In this document: positions 53,665-63,211 of the stretch, piece after piece
Position numbering within the stretch: the first letter of the stretch is position 1
Layout: every line of letters begins with the position of its first letter
Source: a bacterium
Lineage (GTDB): Bacteria > Bacillota > Clostridia > Lachnospirales > Lachnospiraceae
Direction of reading: 5' to 3'
NCBI GenBank assembly: GCA_004562765.1
Contig: SFRL01000008.1
Location: forward strand, 1 to 64,000
DNA length: 64,000 bases
Position numbers and translations under genes: made by a program
Notes under the pieces: model-generated
What the model saw: only the letters and a program-made list of their open reading frames with translations
Told to the model about the DNA's origin: nothing
Database searches by the model: none

Positions 53665-55284
53665 CTACACTGCATCGGAATTTGTCAACGCAAACGCGAT
53701 ATTTGTCGCATGGTCAGCCACACGCTCCAGACCGGTAACAAGATCGGTAAAGATCAGGCCGGACTCCGGTGAGCATTTGCCTTTCGCCATACGACGGATA
53801 TGGGAGTTCTGCAGATCGATCTCCAGCTGGTCAACCTCTTCCTCGATCGCACGGATCTCCTGCATATGTGAGCGGTCTTCATTCTCAAACATTTCAAGTG
53901 CACATGCAAGTATCCGGATATCTTTTTCGAACATATCCTGAATCTCTTTGGTTGCTTTTTTTGAAAACGCGATGTTCTCTTCCTTCATGCGCACTGCCGC
54001 ATCCGCAATGTTTTCCGCATGATCTCCGATACGTTCAATGTCATTTACCACATGGAACAATCCACCGATCTTCAGACTGTCGGAAACAGGCAGCTGACGC
54101 TGGTTGACATCCACCAGATAATCGGTGATCTCATGACTGAGATAGTCGATATATTTTTCCGTTGCATAGACCCGATCGATCTTCGACTGATCTCCGTCGA
54201 AAAAACCTTCCATTGCCAGTTGCAGATTCTGCTCCGCTTTTCTGCCCATGCGGGAAATCTCCTGCATTGCCTCCACGATCGCTGCAGTCGGTGAGAATAC
54301 CGTACTCTTGCTGATATATTGCAGCGAAAAACCCTCCTGCTTGACATCATCACCCGGTACAAGACGGTTCACAAGTTTGATAAACTGTGTGGAAACAGGT
54401 AAGAAGATCAATGTCTGGAACACCTTGTAGATCGTGTCCGTATTCGCTACGCTTCTCTTGATATCAGAACCGGAAATCGCCTGAATAAATGCGGTAAACG
54501 GCTCCATGGCAAAGATCAGGATCACAGAAATGATGATCATACCGAATACATTAAACAGCACATGGATCAGAGCTGCGCGCTTTGCCTCCTTTTTTGCATC
54601 CATGGCAGCCATCACTGCCGGGGTACAGGAACCGATATTACATCCGAGAATAAAGTAAAAGCAGATGGGAAGAGTCACCAGTCCCTGACCTGCCATCAGC
54701 AGCAAAATACTGACCGTCACAGATGAACTCTGCACGATCACGGTAATGATCAGTCCGACAAGGATTGCCAGCACCGGATTTGTCAATTGCGCCAGTGTAT
54801 TGATAACAGCAGGATAGTCATTTAACTGGCTCATCGCCTCGGACATCATGCTGATACCCATAAACAGCGCACCGAAACCGATCACGACCTCACCGATCTT
54901 TTTAAAGATGGGCTTTTTCATGAACAAAAACATGACAACGCCCACAAACAGGATCACCGGAGCAACTGCAGTCAGGTTGAATGATACGAGCTGTGCAGTG
55001 ATCGTTGTACCGATATTGGCACCGAAAATGATGCCGACCGCCTGTGTCAGTTCCATCAGTCCTGCATTTACAAACGTGACCACCATAACGGTCGTCGCAC
55101 CGGAAGACTGAATGATCGCAGTAAACAGTGCACCAAATAATACCGCGATATACTTATTTTTTGAGATCGCGGTCAGAACCGAGCGAAGCTTTGCTCCTGC
55201 TGCTTTCTGTAACCCCTGACTCATAAAATTCATACCAAACAGGAACAGTCCGAGACCTCCCATCAGCGTTAAAATCAAACTCAT
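53665..55284 (-). CDS. Na+/phosphate symporter with C-terminal PhoU domain
   Basis: 539 aa. Two inverted Na/Pi-cotransport repeats, with the QSSGATTVMVVTF and QSSSVTVSILLL signatures, span about 1-310. A cytoplasmic PhoU-like helical domain (about 340-535, HVVNDIERIGDHAENIADAA) follows. It imports phosphate or a related anion with sodium. The gene stands alone between ribF (upstream) and the NlpC gene. Confidence 0.92.
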   Translation of the reverse strand: MSLILTLMGGLGLFLFGMNFMSQGLQKAAGAKLRSVLTAISKNKYIAVLFGALFTAIIQSSGATTVMVVTFVNAGLMELTQAVGIIFGANIGTTITAQLVSFNLTAVAPVILFVGVVMFLFMKKPIFKKIGEVVIGFGALFMGISMMSEAMSQLNDYPAVINTLAQLTNPVLAILVGLIITVIVQSSSVTVSILLLMAGQGLVTLPICFYFILGCNIGSCTPAVMAAMDAKKEAKRAALIHVLFNVFGMIIISVILIFAMEPFTAFIQAISGSDIKRSVANTDTIYKVFQTLIFLPVSTQFIKLVNRLVPGDDVKQEGFSLQYISKSTVFSPTAAIVEAMQEISRMGRKAEQNLQLAMEGFFDGDQSKIDRVYATEKYIDYLSHEITDYLVDVNQRQLPVSDSLKIGGLFHVVNDIERIGDHAENIADAAVRMKEENIAFSKKATKEIQDMFEKDIRILACALEMFENEDRSHMQEIRAIEEEVDQLEIDLQNSHIRRMAKGKCSPESGLIFTDLVTGLERVADHATNIAFALTNSDAV

Positions 55285-55332
55285 ATGTACTCCTTTTTCC
55301 TCTGTTACTTATACCAAATGGCAACCGTTCCA

Positions 55333-56262
55333 TTATTTTCCAAAATAATGCTCACTGAATACTATATCCTTTTTGATCTGAGCTTTCAAGTCCGAAATCG
55401 AATCGAACTTGATCTCCGGTCTTTCGTAAACATAAAAAGAGATGCGGACCGGCTCCCGATAAATGTCCTCATGAAAATTCAGAATATGCATTTCCACACC
55501 GATCGGGTTACGGTCTCCCTCTTTGGGTTTTATCGTCGGCTTTCTGCCGATATTTGCAATTCCGTAATATCGTTCTCCATGAATGTCGATCGTCGCCGCA
55601 TAGACGCCAAAGGGCGGCAGCAGTTTCACCGGCTCTGCCTCAATGTTAGCAGTCGGGATACCGATCGTACGCCCGATCTGATTGCCCGTCTCCACAGTGC
55701 CGTCGATCGAATAGGGATGTCCGAGCATCTGTGTGGCGATCTCCATATTTCCTTTTTTGATCTCCTCGCGGATATAGGTACTGCTGATATCGCGTCCTTC
55801 GAATTTGAGTTTTCGCACGACCTTCAGCTCGTAACCATAGCGCCCGGCAAGCTGTGCAAGAAGCTTATGATCACCGCGTCTATTGTGTCCGAAACAGCAG
55901 TCTTCCCCGACAACAATACGTTTTACATTCAGATTTGTGACGATCCAGTCCACAAAATCTTCCGGTTCCATGCACATGACTTCCGGCGTAAAGGGGCACA
56001 GCACAAGATAATCGATACCGCGCTCTGCAAAAAGGACCTGCTTCTCGCTGTTTGTGGACAAGAGCCGCTGTCCATCCCCCTCTGTCAGCTTCTTCGGGGG
56101 AATATCAAAGGTAAAGACCACGGACTTCAGATCCTCATTTTGCTTTTCCAAAAGATGTGACAGCAACTCTTCATGTCCCCGGTGCAGTCCGTCAAATTTA
56201 CCAATGGTAAGTGCCGTCGGCTCATCAATATGAAATTGTTCGATTGTTTCCAGACAAATCAT
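55333..56262 (-). CDS. ribF: Bifunctional riboflavin kinase/FAD synthetase
   Basis: 309 aa. The N-terminal FMN adenylyltransferase has GKFDGLHRGH and the later ISSTYIREEIKKG; the C-terminal flavokinase has GRTIGIPTANIE. It makes FMN and FAD, which the flavoproteins in this window (HydB and the two oxidoreductases) need. It is 14 bases after truB, the conserved truB-ribF order. Confidence 0.95.
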   Translation of the reverse strand: MICLETIEQFHIDEPTALTIGKFDGLHRGHEELLSHLLEKQNEDLKSVVFTFDIPPKKLTEGDGQRLLSTNSEKQVLFAERGIDYLVLCPFTPEVMCMEPEDFVDWIVTNLNVKRIVVGEDCCFGHNRRGDHKLLAQLAGRYGYELKVVRKLKFEGRDISSTYIREEIKKGNMEIATQMLGHPYSIDGTVETGNQIGRTIGIPTANIEAEPVKLLPPFGVYAATIDIHGERYYGIANIGRKPTIKPKEGDRNPIGVEMHILNFHEDIYREPVRISFYVYERPEIKFDSISDLKAQIKKDIVFSEHYFGK

Positions 56263-56276
56263 GATCTATTCCTTAG

Positions 56277-57209
56277 TTACAAAAACATTTTTATACTTTT
56301 TAAATCTTTTCGATGTGCATCCCCACCGTAAATGCCATAAAATTTTCCGGCGGTATCGTACACGCGAAATCTCTGCGCTTCACCTGTCGTCTCCGGTTCC
56401 GGAAGCTGCACCGCAGACCGGTCGGAAACCGAAAGATCAGAAATCTCCAGACGATTTCCATTCTGGAGTTTTTTTCGTGCTTCCTCTTCCACATGCAGCG
56501 CAGGGTATTCCGAAAACACCCCGTCAACCGGTAAAAGGATCTCGTTCAACGTGCCAAGATCCCGGTATTTTTCAACCTGTGCCAGTGTCAATGCCTGTGC
56601 AATATCAAAACAGCTCACCCGTGTGCGTACAAGACTTTTCATCAGTCCGCCCACACCGAGCAGTTCTCCGATATCGTCACACAACGTGCGGATGTAAGTG
56701 CCCTTTGAACAGTGTACACGCATCGTGACAAACGGCAGCGTCACCTGTACGATATCAAGGTCATAGATATGCACAAGGCGTGCTTTCCGCTCCACCTCGA
56801 TGCCTTCCCGCGCCAGATCACACAGTTTTTTTCCGCCAACCTTCAATGCGGAATACATCGGCGGAACCTGTTCGTAGTCGCCGATAAATCCCATGATCAC
56901 TTCACGGACACGCTCCTCCGTCAAGGTATCCAAAAGATCCCTGCGATCCTGCAGGATCTTTCCTGTTGCATCCTGTGTATCGGTTGTGAGACCAAGCTGT
57001 AAAACTGCCTCATACTCCTTATCCTTGTCCGTCAGGAGTGCGCACACCTTTGTCGCATTTCCGACGCAGACCGGAAGAACGCCCGTTGCATCCGGATCCA
57101 GCGTACCGGTGTGACCGATCTTTTTTTCATGCAGGATCCCGCGCAGCTTTGCCACCACATCAAAGGATGTATAACCGGCCTCCTTATAAATATTTAGTAT
57201 TCCATTCAT
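56277..57209 (-). CDS. truB: tRNA pseudouridine-55 synthase
   Basis: 310 aa. It modifies U55 in the T loop of tRNAs. Catalytic D38 lies in GHTGTLDPDATGVLP; KGTYIRTLCDDIG is also conserved. A C-terminal PUA-like part (about 245-305) is present. It overlaps nrnA by 4 bases. Confidence 0.96.
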   Translation of the reverse strand: MNGILNIYKEAGYTSFDVVAKLRGILHEKKIGHTGTLDPDATGVLPVCVGNATKVCALLTDKDKEYEAVLQLGLTTDTQDATGKILQDRRDLLDTLTEERVREVIMGFIGDYEQVPPMYSALKVGGKKLCDLAREGIEVERKARLVHIYDLDIVQVTLPFVTMRVHCSKGTYIRTLCDDIGELLGVGGLMKSLVRTRVSCFDIAQALTLAQVEKYRDLGTLNEILLPVDGVFSEYPALHVEEEARKKLQNGNRLEISDLSVSDRSAVQLPEPETTGEAQRFRVYDTAGKFYGIYGGDAHRKDLKSIKMFL

Positions 57210-58204
57210 AACTGTTCCTTAACATCATCCAAAAGAGTCTGTAAGATCACTCCCGGATCTCCGGTCATCGTTACTCCGGCCGCGCGGACATGTCCGCCGC
57301 CGCCATGTTTCACGCAGATCGCCGCCACATCAACCGCACCGTTTGTACGCATGGATACCTTGTAGGTTCCGTCTGCATTCTCATAGATGAGCACCGCCAC
57401 ATCCACACCCTTCGTACTGCGAAGCTGTGCCACGATTCCCTCCAGATGCTTCGGCAGCGCATGGCAGTCTGCCATATCCTGTGATGTAATGATGCAGGCG
57501 ATACACCGGTCATCAAAATACCGCTGTGCCTTCAAAAGTGCGGTTCCAAGGATACGGTTCTGCTCAAAGGTCTTTTCGAAGAATGTCTTGTCCACGATAT
57601 CCGGATAATTGATTCCCTTGTCCATCAGTTTTCCCGCGATATTCATCGTCTTTGAAGACGTGCAGGAATACTGGAATACACCGGTATCATGGATAATGCC
57701 CACATACAGACACTCAGCGATCTCCTTCGTGATCCTTGTCTCATCCAAAAGTTCAAATACCAGCTCTGATGTGGAGCTTGCCTCCGGGCGGATGTAATTC
57801 AGATCCGCAAAGCTCTGATTGCTGATATGATGATCGATACAGACCGTCTTTTTTGCGCGCTCGAAATATCGGAACGCACCGCCCAGTCTGCCGCCGTCAC
57901 CGCAGTCCAGTGAAAAAAACAGATCATACTGTACATCCCCGGAAAAATTGCTGACGATCTCATCCGAACGCTGTAAAAATTTAAAGAGATTGGGGATCGG
58001 CTCCAGATACAGTGTCACACTGATCTCCGGATAACTATTTTTTATATAATTATAGAGTGCCAGCGTGGAGCCGGTACAGTCTCCGTCCGGCTTTGTGTGT
58101 CCGGCAATTGCCACAGACTCCACACCTTTCAGTAATTCATCAGCCTGAAACGGAATTCCTAACTCATTCTTCCGCGTCAGATTCATTTTCTCGTTTTTCT
58201 CCAT
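57206..58204 (-). CDS. nrnA: DHH-family oligoribonuclease/pAp phosphatase NrnA
   Basis: 332 aa. DHH motifs GHTKPDGDCTGS, DCGDGGRLGG and DHHISNQSF are followed by the DHHA1 motif GGGGHVRAAG. NrnA degrades short RNAs and 3'-phosphoadenosine 5'-phosphate. The ATG at 58204 (GAGG 6 bases upstream) lies 41 bases inside rbfA in another frame; an ATG at 58186 is also possible. The rbfA-nrnA-truB order is usual. Confidence 0.93.
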   Translation of the reverse strand: MEKNEKMNLTRKNELGIPFQADELLKGVESVAIAGHTKPDGDCTGSTLALYNYIKNSYPEISVTLYLEPIPNLFKFLQRSDEIVSNFSGDVQYDLFFSLDCGDGGRLGGAFRYFERAKKTVCIDHHISNQSFADLNYIRPEASSTSELVFELLDETRITKEIAECLYVGIIHDTGVFQYSCTSSKTMNIAGKLMDKGINYPDIVDKTFFEKTFEQNRILGTALLKAQRYFDDRCIACIITSQDMADCHALPKHLEGIVAQLRSTKGVDVAVLIYENADGTYKVSMRTNGAVDVAAICVKHGGGGHVRAAGVTMTGDPGVILQTLLDDVKEQL

Positions 58205-58550
58205 GGTTTACCTCATCAATGAGTTTTGACATCTTGACACCGTAAGCAATTGACTGATCCATGATGAATTTTACCTCCGGTGTATTGCGCAGGTTAATGT
58301 TTTTCGCCAGCGCACGCCGGATATATCCTTCCGCACTGCGCAGACCTGCCAGCGTATTCTTTTGTGCTTCCTCATCACCCAGCACGCTGATATATGCTTT
58401 ACAGGTCTTCAGATCCGGAGCCACCTCCACCGCCACAACACTTGTCATGGGGTGGATACGGGGGTCCTTGATCTCGCCGCGTATGATATTCGAGAGTTCA
58501 CGATGTACTTCCTCGTTGATTCTCGTATTCTTAATACTGTTTTTTCTCAT
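58164..58550 (-). CDS. rbfA: Ribosome-binding factor A
   Basis: 128 aa KH-like 30S maturation factor. RGEIKDPRIHPMTSVVAVEVAPDLKTCKAYISVLG is the family core. The ATG at 58550 lies 1 base after the infB stop; the longer frame to 58628 overlaps infB. It overlaps nrnA at its 3' end. Confidence 0.95.
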   Translation of the reverse strand: MRKNSIKNTRINEEVHRELSNIIRGEIKDPRIHPMTSVVAVEVAPDLKTCKAYISVLGDEEAQKNTLAGLRSAEGYIRRALAKNINLRNTPEVKFIMDQSIAYGVKMSKLIDEVNHGEKRENESDAEE

Positions 58551-58551
58551 A

Positions 58552-61296
58552 TTAACGTGGTACCTCCACCATCTTGTATGCTTCGATAATATCCAGTTCC
58601 TGAATATCGTTAAAGCCGTCCAGTACAAGACCGCACTCGTAGCCGGTCTTCACTTCCTTGACATCGTCCTTAAAACGCTTTAAGGAAGCGAGGTCACCCT
58701 CAAAGATCTGCTCGCCCTCACGCTTTACACGTACCTTGCAGCCGCGCTCGAACACACCGTCAAGCACATAGGAACCGGCGATATTTCCGACTCCGGAAGC
58801 CTTGAAGATCTGGCGCACCTCTGCATGACCGAGGATCTTCTCCTCAAAGATCGGGTCTAACATACCCTTCATCGCCGCCTCGACATCCTCGATCGCATTG
58901 TAAATGACCTTATACAGGCGCACATCAACACCCTCGCGCTCTGCAGTTGATTTTGCCATCGGGTCGGGTCTGACATTGAATCCGATGATGATCGCATTGG
59001 AAGCGGAAGCCAGAATGACATCGGATTCGTTGATCGCACCGACGCCTCCGTGGATCACCTTTACAACGACCTCGTCGTTGGACAGCTTGACAAGAGACTG
59101 CTTGACAGCCTCCACGGATCCCTGTACATCTGCTTTTACGATAATATTCAATTCCTTGACATTTCCGGACTGGATCTGCGAGAACAGATCGTCCAGAGAC
59201 ATCTTCGCCTTTGTCTCTTCAATGAGCTTGTTCTTGCTCTCGGAAATATAAGTGTCCGCGAATGCCTTTGCTTCCTTCTCGGACTCCATTGCCACAAAGG
59301 TCTCACCTGCATCCGGCACGTTATTCAGACCTAAGATCTCAACCGGTGTGGAAGGTCCTGCCTCCTTGACACGTCTGCCGTTATCATCGATCATCGCACG
59401 CACCTTACCGTAACTGCTTCCGCAGGCGATGGGCTGGCCAACCTTTAACGTACCCTTCTGTACCAGAACAGTTGCCACTGCACCACGTCCCTTATCAAGC
59501 TGTGCCTCAATGACAAGACCTCTCGCATTTCGCTTCGGATTTGCCTTCAGCTCCAGCACCTCAGCGGTGAGAAGGATCATATCCAGCAGGTTGTCGATAC
59601 CCTCTTTCGTATGTGCGGAAACCGGACAGAAGATCGTGCTTCCGCCCCAATCCTCAGGGATCAGGTCATACTCGGACAACTCTTGTTTTACTTTGTCGAT
59701 ATTGGCTGCAGGCTTATCGATCTTATTAACTGCAACAATGATCTCGACACCGGCTGCTTTCGCATGATTGATCGCCTCAACGGTCTGAGGCATCACGCCG
59801 TCATCCGCAGCAACAACCAGAATAGCAATATCGGTTGAATTTGCACCACGCATACGCATTGCAGTAAATGCCTCATGTCCCGGTGTATCGAGGAAAGTGA
59901 TCTTCTGACCGTTTGCGGTAACAATATATGCACCGATCGCCTGCGTAATTCCACCGGCCTCCTTGTCAGTCACCTTTGTGTGGCGGATCGCATCCAGAAG
60001 GGATGTTTTACCGTGGTCAACGTGTCCCATGACACAGACAACGGGCGGACGGGGAACCATCTTTTCGCTGTCCTCCTCATCCTCCTTCAGAAGTTCTGCG
60101 ATTACGTCTACCTTCTCCTCCGGCTCAGCAATAAAGTTGAACTCCAGAGCGATCTCCTCTGCCTCTTCATAGCTGATGTCGTTATTTACCGTCACCATCT
60201 GTCCCTTTAAAAACAGCTTCTTGATGAGTACGGATGCCTGCACCTTCATGCGGTCTGCAAGCTCCTTGATCGTCATATGCTCAGGCAGCGTGATCTGCTT
60301 GATGGTATCGTCATCTTTCGCTGCGGGCTGCTGGGGAATTGCATTGCGCTTTTTATGTCCGGTCTGCTTCTCCAGATTGACAAAGCGCTCCTGCTTTTTG
60401 CTTCCCAGCTTGTCATAATCCCTGTTGCTGTTGTTATTATTATTGTTCTTCTTGCGATTGTTATCGCGGCTCTCCTTTGCGCGAACCTCATCGGGAACTG
60501 CTTTTGTGGAGTCCTTATTAAATTTGTTTAATTCGCGGTCGAATCTCTGTCCGCCAGATTCCTTCTGGCGATTGCCACTGAATCGATTGTTACTTCTATC
60601 ACCTTGATTATAACCGGAACCGCTACGATTATTCTGGTTATCTTTGCGATCCCTGCGATCATTTCTTTCAGGTCTTTCATTATTCTTTTCAATGCCATCA
60701 CCTCTGTTTGGACGATTGTCGTTCGGTCTTGCCGGTCGATTTTCTGCCGGACGCACCGGACGGTTCTCCACCGGACGCTCTCCTGCCGGGCGTACCGGGC
60801 GCTCTCCTGCCGGACGCACCGGACGTTCTCCCGCCGGACGTACCGGACGTTCTCCTGCCGGACGCATCGGGCGCTCTCCTGCCGGGCGTACCGGACGCTC
60901 TCCTGCCGGACGCACCGGACGTTCTCCTGCCGGACGCACCGGGCGCTCTCCTGCCGGGCGCACCGGGCGCTCCCCTGCCGGGCGCACCGGACGTTTCTGC
61001 GGCGGTTTACGATCTTTCATATTCTTGCTGTTCTGCGGGTTAAAGACAGCCGTAATGCTTGCCTTCTTTTTCGGACGCTCCGGTACCTTTTCTTCTCCCG
61101 CAGACTTTTCCTCGGTCTTTACCGGTGCAGGTTTCACTGCCGGTCTCTTAAAATCATTTCTTACCTTCGCGATCGCGTTGTCGTCCAGATTGCTCATGTG
61201 ACTTTTGACCTCGATATTGTTGTCGGTCAAAAATTTCATCAGTGAAGCATTGTCGACACCCATCTCCTTTGCAAGCTCATATACTCGTTTTGCCAT
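58552..61296 (-). CDS. infB: Translation initiation factor IF-2
   Basis: 914 aa GTPase that places initiator tRNA on the 30S subunit. An IF2 N-terminal helical domain (MAKRVYELAKEMGVDNASLMKFL) is followed by a very basic Arg/Pro/Asn-rich linker (about 55-320) containing nine tandem octapeptides. The second IF2_N domain (TIKELADRMKVQASVLIKKLF) and the G domain (GHVDHGKTS about 423-431, DTPGHEAFT, NKIDKP) then lead to the C-terminal domains. The core is conventional. Confidence 0.97.
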   Translation of the reverse strand: MAKRVYELAKEMGVDNASLMKFLTDNNIEVKSHMSNLDDNAIAKVRNDFKRPAVKPAPVKTEEKSAGEEKVPERPKKKASITAVFNPQNSKNMKDRKPPQKRPVRPAGERPVRPAGERPVRPAGERPVRPAGERPVRPAGERPMRPAGERPVRPAGERPVRPAGERPVRPAGERPVENRPVRPAENRPARPNDNRPNRGDGIEKNNERPERNDRRDRKDNQNNRSGSGYNQGDRSNNRFSGNRQKESGGQRFDRELNKFNKDSTKAVPDEVRAKESRDNNRKKNNNNNNSNRDYDKLGSKKQERFVNLEKQTGHKKRNAIPQQPAAKDDDTIKQITLPEHMTIKELADRMKVQASVLIKKLFLKGQMVTVNNDISYEEAEEIALEFNFIAEPEEKVDVIAELLKEDEEDSEKMVPRPPVVCVMGHVDHGKTSLLDAIRHTKVTDKEAGGITQAIGAYIVTANGQKITFLDTPGHEAFTAMRMRGANSTDIAILVVAADDGVMPQTVEAINHAKAAGVEIIVAVNKIDKPAANIDKVKQELSEYDLIPEDWGGSTIFCPVSAHTKEGIDNLLDMILLTAEVLELKANPKRNARGLVIEAQLDKGRGAVATVLVQKGTLKVGQPIACGSSYGKVRAMIDDNGRRVKEAGPSTPVEILGLNNVPDAGETFVAMESEKEAKAFADTYISESKNKLIEETKAKMSLDDLFSQIQSGNVKELNIIVKADVQGSVEAVKQSLVKLSNDEVVVKVIHGGVGAINESDVILASASNAIIIGFNVRPDPMAKSTAEREGVDVRLYKVIYNAIEDVEAAMKGMLDPIFEEKILGHAEVRQIFKASGVGNIAGSYVLDGVFERGCKVRVKREGEQIFEGDLASLKRFKDDVKEVKTGYECGLVLDGFNDIQELDIIEAYKMVEVPR
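60778..60993 (-). repeat. Nine 24-base tandem repeats in infB
   Basis: The units encode RPVRPAGE (one reads RPMRPAGE), residues 102-173. Synonymous differences occur between units. A degenerate tail (RPVENRPVRPAENRPARPND) follows. The repeats keep the opposite strand open in two frames, giving spurious plus-strand ORFs. Confidence 0.9.
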
Positions 61297-61340
61297 AAAC
61301 TAACTACCTCCGTGTTAAACTGCTCGTTTTACTCGCAGTA

Positions 61341-61700
61341 TCATATTCTCTCGACCCCAGCAGCAGAAGCCTGGGTCTGTTCTATCTTATTTGTTACTGC
61401 CTGCGCCAGCTTCTCGTCGGTCACAGCGAGCGATGAACGGTAATCTTTTCCGATACATCCGCCCAGCGACTCCTTTGTTCCATATACAACAAGCGGCACC
61501 CGATAAAAATCGGTCATATCACGAAACTTTTTTGCAGTGTTTTCCGATGCGTCCGCCGCAATGACTACCAGGAATGCCTTTGCAGCCTTGACTGCGTTTT
61601 CCGTGGCAAATTCACCACTCACAACTTTTCCTGCCTTTGCCGCGATTCCCAGCATGGACAACACCCGGTCCGGTCTCGTTTTTATATTTTCACTCTGCAT
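61341..61700 (-). CDS. ylxQ: L7Ae/YlxQ-family ribosome-associated RNA-binding protein
   Basis: 119 aa. L7Ae-like fold with MLGIAAKAGKVVSGEFATENAVKAAKAFLVVIAADASENT; such proteins bind kink-turns. It overlaps the ylxR end by 11 bases and is followed by infB after 44 bases, the conserved nusA-ylxR-ylxQ-infB order. Confidence 0.92.
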   Translation of the reverse strand: MQSENIKTRPDRVLSMLGIAAKAGKVVSGEFATENAVKAAKAFLVVIAADASENTAKKFRDMTDFYRVPLVVYGTKESLGGCIGKDYRSSLAVTDEKLAQAVTNKIEQTQASAAGVERI

Positions 61701-61977
61701 GGCTGCTTTTCATCTCCTCCTCCAGAGTTCCGTACACCTCTTTTGGGATCTGCATTTTAAAGGATCGCTCCAGCCCTTTTGAACGGATCGCCTTCTGCAG
61801 ACATTCTTCATTGGGACAGATATAGGCTCCGCGACCGTTCTTGCGCCCGGTCTTATCCAAAAGCAACTCACCCTCCTGCGTTTTGATCACGCGATACATC
61901 AGCCGTTTCTCATTCATCTGCCCGCAGCCTACACACTGTCTCATGGGGATCTTCTTATTTTTCGTCGGCATACTCAT
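61690..61977 (-). CDS. ylxR: YlxR (RnpM) family protein
   Basis: 95 aa from MSMPTKNKK at 61977, with AAGGTG 10 bases upstream; ATG at 61971 is also possible. The motifs MRQCVGC, LLLDKTGRKNGRGAYICPNEECLQKA are diagnostic (DUF448). YlxR/RnpM has been reported to bind and modulate RNase P. The start lies inside the nusA acidic-repeat tail, which in this frame stays open to 62166, so the true N-terminus is somewhat uncertain. Confidence 0.88.
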   Translation of the reverse strand: MSMPTKNKKIPMRQCVGCGQMNEKRLMYRVIKTQEGELLLDKTGRKNGRGAYICPNEECLQKAIRSKGLERSFKMQIPKEVYGTLEEEMKSSHAE

Positions 61978-63196
61978 CGGCATACTCACCTTCTGCATAT
62001 TCGCCCTCGGCGTACTCTCCCTCCTCATAGGAGCCGTCCTCTGTATACTCGCCTTCGGCGTACTCTCCGTCCTCGTAGTATTCGCCGTCCTCGTAGTATT
62101 CCTCGTCCTCGTAATATTCCTCATCCTCATAGTCGTTCTCATAATCCATAAAATCACCGGCCTCACGTGCCTGTGTCTCAGATTTGATGTCGATCTTGAA
62201 TCCGGTCAGACGGGCTGCCAGACGGGCATTTTGTCCTTCCTTACCGATGGCAAGCGACAGCTGATAATCGGGGACAACAACCTTCGCGCTCTTCTCCTCT
62301 GCATCCGCAATAACAGAGATGACCTTTGCAGGACTTAATGCATTCTCGATCAGCATTGCAGGATTCTCATTCCAGTTGATGATATCGATCTTCTCACCGC
62401 GCAGCTCATTGACAATCGCATTGACTCTGGCACCGTTCATTCCGACACATGCGCCGACCGCATCCACATCCGGATCATTGGAGTATACGGCGATCTTTGT
62501 TCTGCTTCCAGCTTCACGCGCAATGCTCTTGATCTCCACAATGCCATCCTTCACCTCGGTCACCTCAGACTCAAACAGACGCTTCACCAGCTCCGGATGT
62601 GTTCTGGACACCAGGATCTTCGGTCCCTTGGGTGTGGACTTTACTTCTAAAATATAGAGTTTGATACGCTCGGTAGGCTGGAACACCTCTCCGCGCACCT
62701 GCTCATTCTCGGTCAGGATCGCATCGACCTTTCCAAGGTTAATGCTGACATTTCTTCCGATATAGCGCTGTACGATACCGGTCACAATATCCTTTTCCTT
62801 GCTGTAATACTCGCTGAATAAAACCTTGCGCTCCTCCTCGCGGATCTTCTGAAGGATCACATTTTTTGCATTCTGTGTTGCGATGCGTCCGAACTCCTGC
62901 GACTTGATCTCAAAGTTTACGGTGTCACCGATCTCATATTTGGAATCGATCATCTTTGCCTTTGCAAGACTAACCTCCAGCACCGGATCAGTGACCTCCT
63001 CAACGACAGTCTTTGCCTGATAAACATGATATTCACAAGTCTCCGGATCCATATCAACTTTTACATTGTCGGACTTTCCGAAATGGTTTTTGCAGGCTGT
63101 CACGAGTGAATTTTCAATCGCTTCGATCAGTGTATCCTTGCTGATGTTTTTCTCCTGCTCCAAAATAGTGAGTGCCTCTAATAATTCATTCTTCAT
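61955..63196 (-). CDS. nusA: Transcription termination/antitermination factor NusA
   Basis: 413 aa. An RNA polymerase-binding N-terminal domain (about 1-125), S1 (VTGIVQRYIGRNVSINLGK), and two KH domains (VGACVGMNGARVNAIVNELRGEKIDII; LAIGKEGQNARLAARLTG). From about residue 347 the protein ends in an acidic/tyrosine/glycine tail of degenerate repeats (EEYYEDGEYYEDGEYAEGEY type) that is not part of the standard Firmicutes NusA of about 370 aa. It overlaps ylxR by about 23 bases. Confidence 0.95.
   Translation of the reverse strand: MKNELLEALTILEQEKNISKDTLIEAIENSLVTACKNHFGKSDNVKVDMDPETCEYHVYQAKTVVEEVTDPVLEVSLAKAKMIDSKYEIGDTVNFEIKSQEFGRIATQNAKNVILQKIREEERKVLFSEYYSKEKDIVTGIVQRYIGRNVSINLGKVDAILTENEQVRGEVFQPTERIKLYILEVKSTPKGPKILVSRTHPELVKRLFESEVTEVKDGIVEIKSIAREAGSRTKIAVYSNDPDVDAVGACVGMNGARVNAIVNELRGEKIDIINWNENPAMLIENALSPAKVISVIADAEEKSAKVVVPDYQLSLAIGKEGQNARLAARLTGFKIDIKSETQAREAGDFMDYENDYEDEEYYEDEEYYEDGEYYEDGEYAEGEYTEDGSYEEGEYAEGEYAEGEYADEYADEK
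61958..62145 (-). repeat. Degenerate tandem repeats encoding the acidic NusA tail
   Basis: Units of 9-15 bases based on GAGTATGCC/GAATACTACGAG encode YYEDGE and YAEGE. Each GAGTATGCC also contains ATG in the frame of ylxR, so the repeats scatter in-frame start codons for the next gene. Confidence 0.8.
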
Positions 63197-63211
63197 TTTT
63201 CCCTTTTCCTC

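Noticed and set aside
55335..55354. Palindrome CATTATTTT/AAAATAATG at the ribF stop as a terminator
   Set aside because: It has a 2-base loop, is part of the ribF 3' coding end and has no following T-run.
60778..60993. CRISPR-like regular repeats of 24 bases
   Set aside because: The units are contiguous with no spacers, stay in the infB frame and no cas gene is present.
60604..61245. Long plus-strand open frames (about 110-213 codons) rich in Arg/Thr/Cys/Ser opposite infB
   Set aside because: They are mirror images of the RPVRPAGE-coding repeats, lack ribosome-binding sites and encode only low-complexity sequence.
61978..62166. N-terminal extension of YlxR
   Set aside because: It is the nusA repeat tail read in another frame (MRxxTRT-type low complexity).
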